DNA of 64,000 bases from Schizochytrium sp. TIO01 (taxonomy: Eukaryota; Sar; Bigyra; Thraustochytrida; Thraustochytriidae), in contig SMSO01000025.1 of assembly GCA_004764695.1 (NCBI GenBank), positions 5,448,362 to 5,512,361 on the forward strand. The letters run 5' to 3'. The number at the start of each line of letters is the position of its first letter. Within the stretch, counting starts at the first letter, position 1. The notes under the pieces were generated by a model. It searched no databases and was not told where the DNA came from. It saw only the letters and a program-made list of their open reading frames with translations. Shown in pieces: positions 62,901 to 64,000 of the stretch. The translations under genes and the position numbers were made by a program.

Positions 62901-63437
62901 ATGGGCTAGATTCCAATGACCTGGTGGGTCCTCAAGACACTCCGAGAACGACTTTCCTGCAACTCGCAGAGAAATTTCAACGAGAAGGTAGGCACGGAAA
63001 TCTTGATCCGTGATAGAAAATGGCGGAGATGCGTTTGAGCTAAGACTATTCAACCATTCCTTAACTGCAATCACCCAGCCTGGCGGCAAACAAATCTTGA
63101 AACTATCAAGCCTGGTAAATTTGTAGTTATTGTCAACACGAAGAACCTTTCGAATCCTTTTAGTAATCTCCGAACTTTCTTGTTGAACCTTGGGGAGCAT
63201 TAATTCGCTTGAGCAATTGTACTTGAGTTGGACTGCGTTCATGCCAAGTTGAGACCCAGATAGGTTGCTGTGGTACTTTGCGCCTTCAGTGGAGTAAGAT
63301 TGAAAGGTCCAGTTTTCATGGCCAGGAGTACTTGCCGATGAACACTCATAGAGATCGTTCTCGTCTTCATCAGAAGAAGACTCATCAGAGGAAATGTAGA
63401 TTGAGTCCTTGTCATTCTCGACGTCATCTAGAGACAT
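59922..63437 (-). CDS. PiggyBac-type transposase with embedded SAP-like and YqaJ/lambda-exonuclease-like nuclease domains
   Basis: The N-terminus of this 1171-aa ORF is acidic. PiggyBac DDE regions follow: PVIHLVCSVGTGLL (268-281, where the first catalytic acid is expected), LRVFIDRGYL (D326, second), and WNKMMGGVDITRK (D961, third). The C-terminal Cys-rich finger at about 1116-1159 (CxxC, C-x2-C, CKHC, H) is as in piggyBac. Between the second and third regions, ~400 extra residues hold RTPDWFMARQFRIT (495-508), a SAP-like helix pair (about 592-622), G-x-x-x-E (720-724), SPDG (765-768), LEIKT (791-795) and TQCIHH (836-841). These are the Arg, Glu, Asp, Glu-x-Lys and Gln motifs of YqaJ/lambda-exonuclease PD-(D/E)XK enzymes. 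The first DDE acid seems to be Ser, and the usual extra Asp after GGVD is Arg, so transposase activity is uncertain. Confidence 0.83.
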   Translation of the reverse strand: MSLDDVENDKDSIYISSDESSSDEDENDLYECSSASTPGHENWTFQSYSTEGAKYHSNLSGSQLGMNAVQLKYNCSSELMLPKVQQESSEITKRIRKVLRVDNNYKFTRLDSFKICLPPGWVIAVKEWLNSLSSNASPPFSITDQDFRAYLLVEISLRVAGKSFSECLEDPPGHWNLAHTVSYSKVRKAMSLDKSNRATKGSREARVCSSSPIIHEMGGAAQRHWVKMFFVPKTTWIDLDDDKLPYGSPQWENFGIRTIPTKTKKQKPVIHLVCSVGTGLLLVPRLETSHSPVHKIVSKAIDFLNEGESGESPDASVSSELRVFIDRGYLALSKPQDMDRATNITQILQSKGVKFLGTCRKTSSFPFIDVEGPVPATPVRGSQTIINRNGRRSTYTAQRYQNGDFVAAMMMRHGAGKHRVAQLITNDRCLADQVWSYEVLPAGVDWNSPGGVKRVPHAEIEIEPCDMSTYKMKAQANHKINLVNANIFSMTISQRTPDWFMARQFRITSTGAFTCINFKNAPFVHSDELMALHHDVKSFACLDPQRIISLFPRPNKRSSYSSEGAQKQYKRKRQGEGLILEYTYWMQRMNKNELIQKLLSLDVGAKTDGKKIELAKRIVDILSRTIDHETVSNGELSSLQEDIHPQHASQESTTQDLLEMSDSSDIGDSFPLHNSETIDDNHTCTFEERQKSFLRTITPSWFMKPIQNGFSNHKNPLALGIENEADVAKDLSRWVKKASSNKFCILQLRKYGLIINREVQFVADSPDGAAVLLRNTELEGNNFVIDDVFALEIKTSTNAKTIDELKSRVAGQSAWHECKCGTSEFESLVPNPSFRTQCIHHAATLDVPYTLLIYATTEEIMQGVLIKVSCAQRQSWREYFKALSDEYMGFAYGNQLGRFPRFAPDQSPDWGYAVDLHSAELALQLWRRHSDDVLVNGTPPPCKRLLPLTVSVWNKMMGGVDITRKTINGASIRTSKLTPNALVCLTFIDYILYNSFRAYQLLSMEHRNLTSKCKTITEWSMLRKNLCCYRGYLSSLAEEIRVVSMESLYPFDNTCSMSDIEFCWRATDNTISPTSTASLESPQQYQYSKSRLPELLQTRLVGQHECVGKFKKRGACIMCCVDCERGSAPDHPYRNPRKTTRWCQTCNAYICKHCNIKFHSEEQITIPHFHT

Positions 63438-63853
63438 GACACACAGCTGACGTTAAACTCAAGCGCCAATGGACCTCTTCGCTGAGGGAAGTGCTGATAG
63501 ATCCCAAGTAGACTAGCAAGTGGACGATGAAGTAAGGTATGATGTACTTTTGTTGGTACTGCTGGCACTACATGCTGGCGCAAGATATTATTGATGTTTA
63601 TCAGTATTAATTGTCTGGTAGAACAGGTACCGTGGGAGAACCTAACGACCATGTGTCAAATACCTGTTAACCTAACCACCACCTAACCGCCACTGAGAAT
63701 GTCATTGTTTGGTCCTAAACTCAACTATCAATCGGAGAATCATGAGAACATGATAACATATGGACAGGTGAGGTCGGGGAGGGTAAACTAAACGAGTTTC
63801 ATCCCGAACAGAGCTAGACTGTTGAATTGATCAATGACTCAAGTAGGTACATA

Positions 63854-63880
63854 TTTTTCGGGACGTAATAAGTCCTTAAA
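63854..63880. repeat. Imperfect copy of the subterminal palindrome
   Basis: This sequence begins TTTTTCGGGACGTAATA and continues AGTCCTTAAA. Its left arm is intact and its right arm mutated, 58 bp from the perfect right-end copy. Confidence 0.75.
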
Positions 63881-63911
63881 TACTCTACCGGGAAAATTAA
63901 AGTTTATCCGA

Positions 63912-63940
63912 TTTTTCGGGACGTAATACGTCCCGAAAAA
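63912..63940. repeat. Right subterminal palindrome (core GGACGTAATACGTCC)
   Basis: A perfect 29-nt palindrome with 14-nt arms and one central base directly abuts the right 9-bp terminal repeat. It shares its core with the left-end palindrome at 59702-59728. Confidence 0.88.
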
Positions 63941-63949
63941 TAGCCAGGG
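63941..63949 (-). repeat. Right terminal inverted repeat
   Basis: TAGCCAGGG is the exact reverse complement of the left terminus. Confidence 0.88.
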
Positions 63950-63953
63950 TTAG
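63950..63953. repeat. Right target-site duplication TTAG
   Basis: TTAG immediately follows the right GGG terminus and matches the four bases before the left terminus. Confidence 0.8.
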
Positions 63954-64000
63954 TTTCGTTCTTTCTTTCCTTTGATTAATTAATTAGTTATTTCTTATAA

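Larger units (their letters stand above)
59461..63949 (-). mobile_element. Complete piggyBac-like DNA transposon with nuclease-bearing transposase
   Basis: The element is 4489 bp. The left terminus CCCTGGCTA (59461-59469) and right terminus TAGCCAGGG (63941-63949) are perfect 9-bp inverted repeats. Inside them, related but imperfect sequence continues (ATTATGTCC left; ATTACGTCCC right, read inward). TTAG flanks both ends. Strong palindromes lie near each terminus. One uninterrupted ORF on the minus strand fills most of the interior, with about 460 bp beyond its stop and about 510 bp before its start. Termini starting CCC next to a TTAR site agree with the piggyBac superfamily. The clean ends and intact ORF imply a young insertion. 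It sits about 220 bp upstream of the E2/E3BP gene start and could affect its promoter. Confidence 0.88.

Overview
The window reads as nuclear DNA of a unicellular eukaryote with a cytoskeletal, endosomal and Golgi gene repertoire: a WASH-complex subunit, Rab21, a PX-domain protein, a Tul1-like RING ligase, a Golgi sulfotransferase and mitochondrial proteins. Most genes are single-exon ORFs separated by 0.3-6 kb of AT-richer, microsatellite-laden intergenic DNA. At least one small gene is clearly spliced with GT-AG introns. This style would fit a stramenopile, for example a thraustochytrid, but that placement is an inference; nothing here is a taxonomic marker.

Layout. 0-5 kb: a Nudix hydrolase (-) diverging from a large membrane RING-H2 protein (+). 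5-20 kb: a gene-poor stretch with an unrecognised 323-aa ORF, Rab21 (-), a GNAT acetyltransferase of the histidine-acetyltransferase type (-), and several tandem repeats. 20-26 kb: a Golgi-type sulfotransferase (+) and a putative Golgi glycosyltransferase-like protein (-), convergent around five exact 112-bp repeats. A decayed inverted copy of the second gene's 5' end lies head-to-head with it. 28-35 kb: a GC-rich insert splitting a 213-bp repeat, WASHC4/SWIP (-), and a four-exon WW-domain gene found by joining small exons. 38-50 kb: a PX-WW-J-domain protein (-), a mitochondrial ATP-synthase-alpha-like paralogue without a P-loop (+), and a TULIP-PDZ protein split by an apparent one-base frameshift (-). 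50-56 kb: a coiled-coil/IQ protein that looks like one gene broken into two overlapping ORFs by a frameshift. 57.7-59.2 kb: a pyruvate dehydrogenase E2/E3BP-like protein lacking the catalytic histidine.

The most striking object is at 59461-63949: an apparently complete 4.49-kb DNA transposon. It has 9-bp perfect terminal inverted repeats beginning CCC, flanking 4-bp TTAG direct repeats, palindromic subterminal motifs at both ends, and one uninterrupted 1171-aa ORF. The protein has piggyBac-type features (a GGVD motif and a C-terminal Cys-rich finger). Between its second and third putative catalytic regions lies an insertion carrying a SAP-like helix pair and a lambda-exonuclease/YqaJ-type PD-(D/E)XK nuclease whose motif residues all appear present. 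I know of no well-described element with this architecture, but I could not search.

Several genes share an endosome/Golgi theme (Rab21, WASHC4, PX-J, Tul1-like, sulfotransferase, glycosyltransferase-like). As the window is eukaryotic, this clustering may be coincidence rather than a functional unit.
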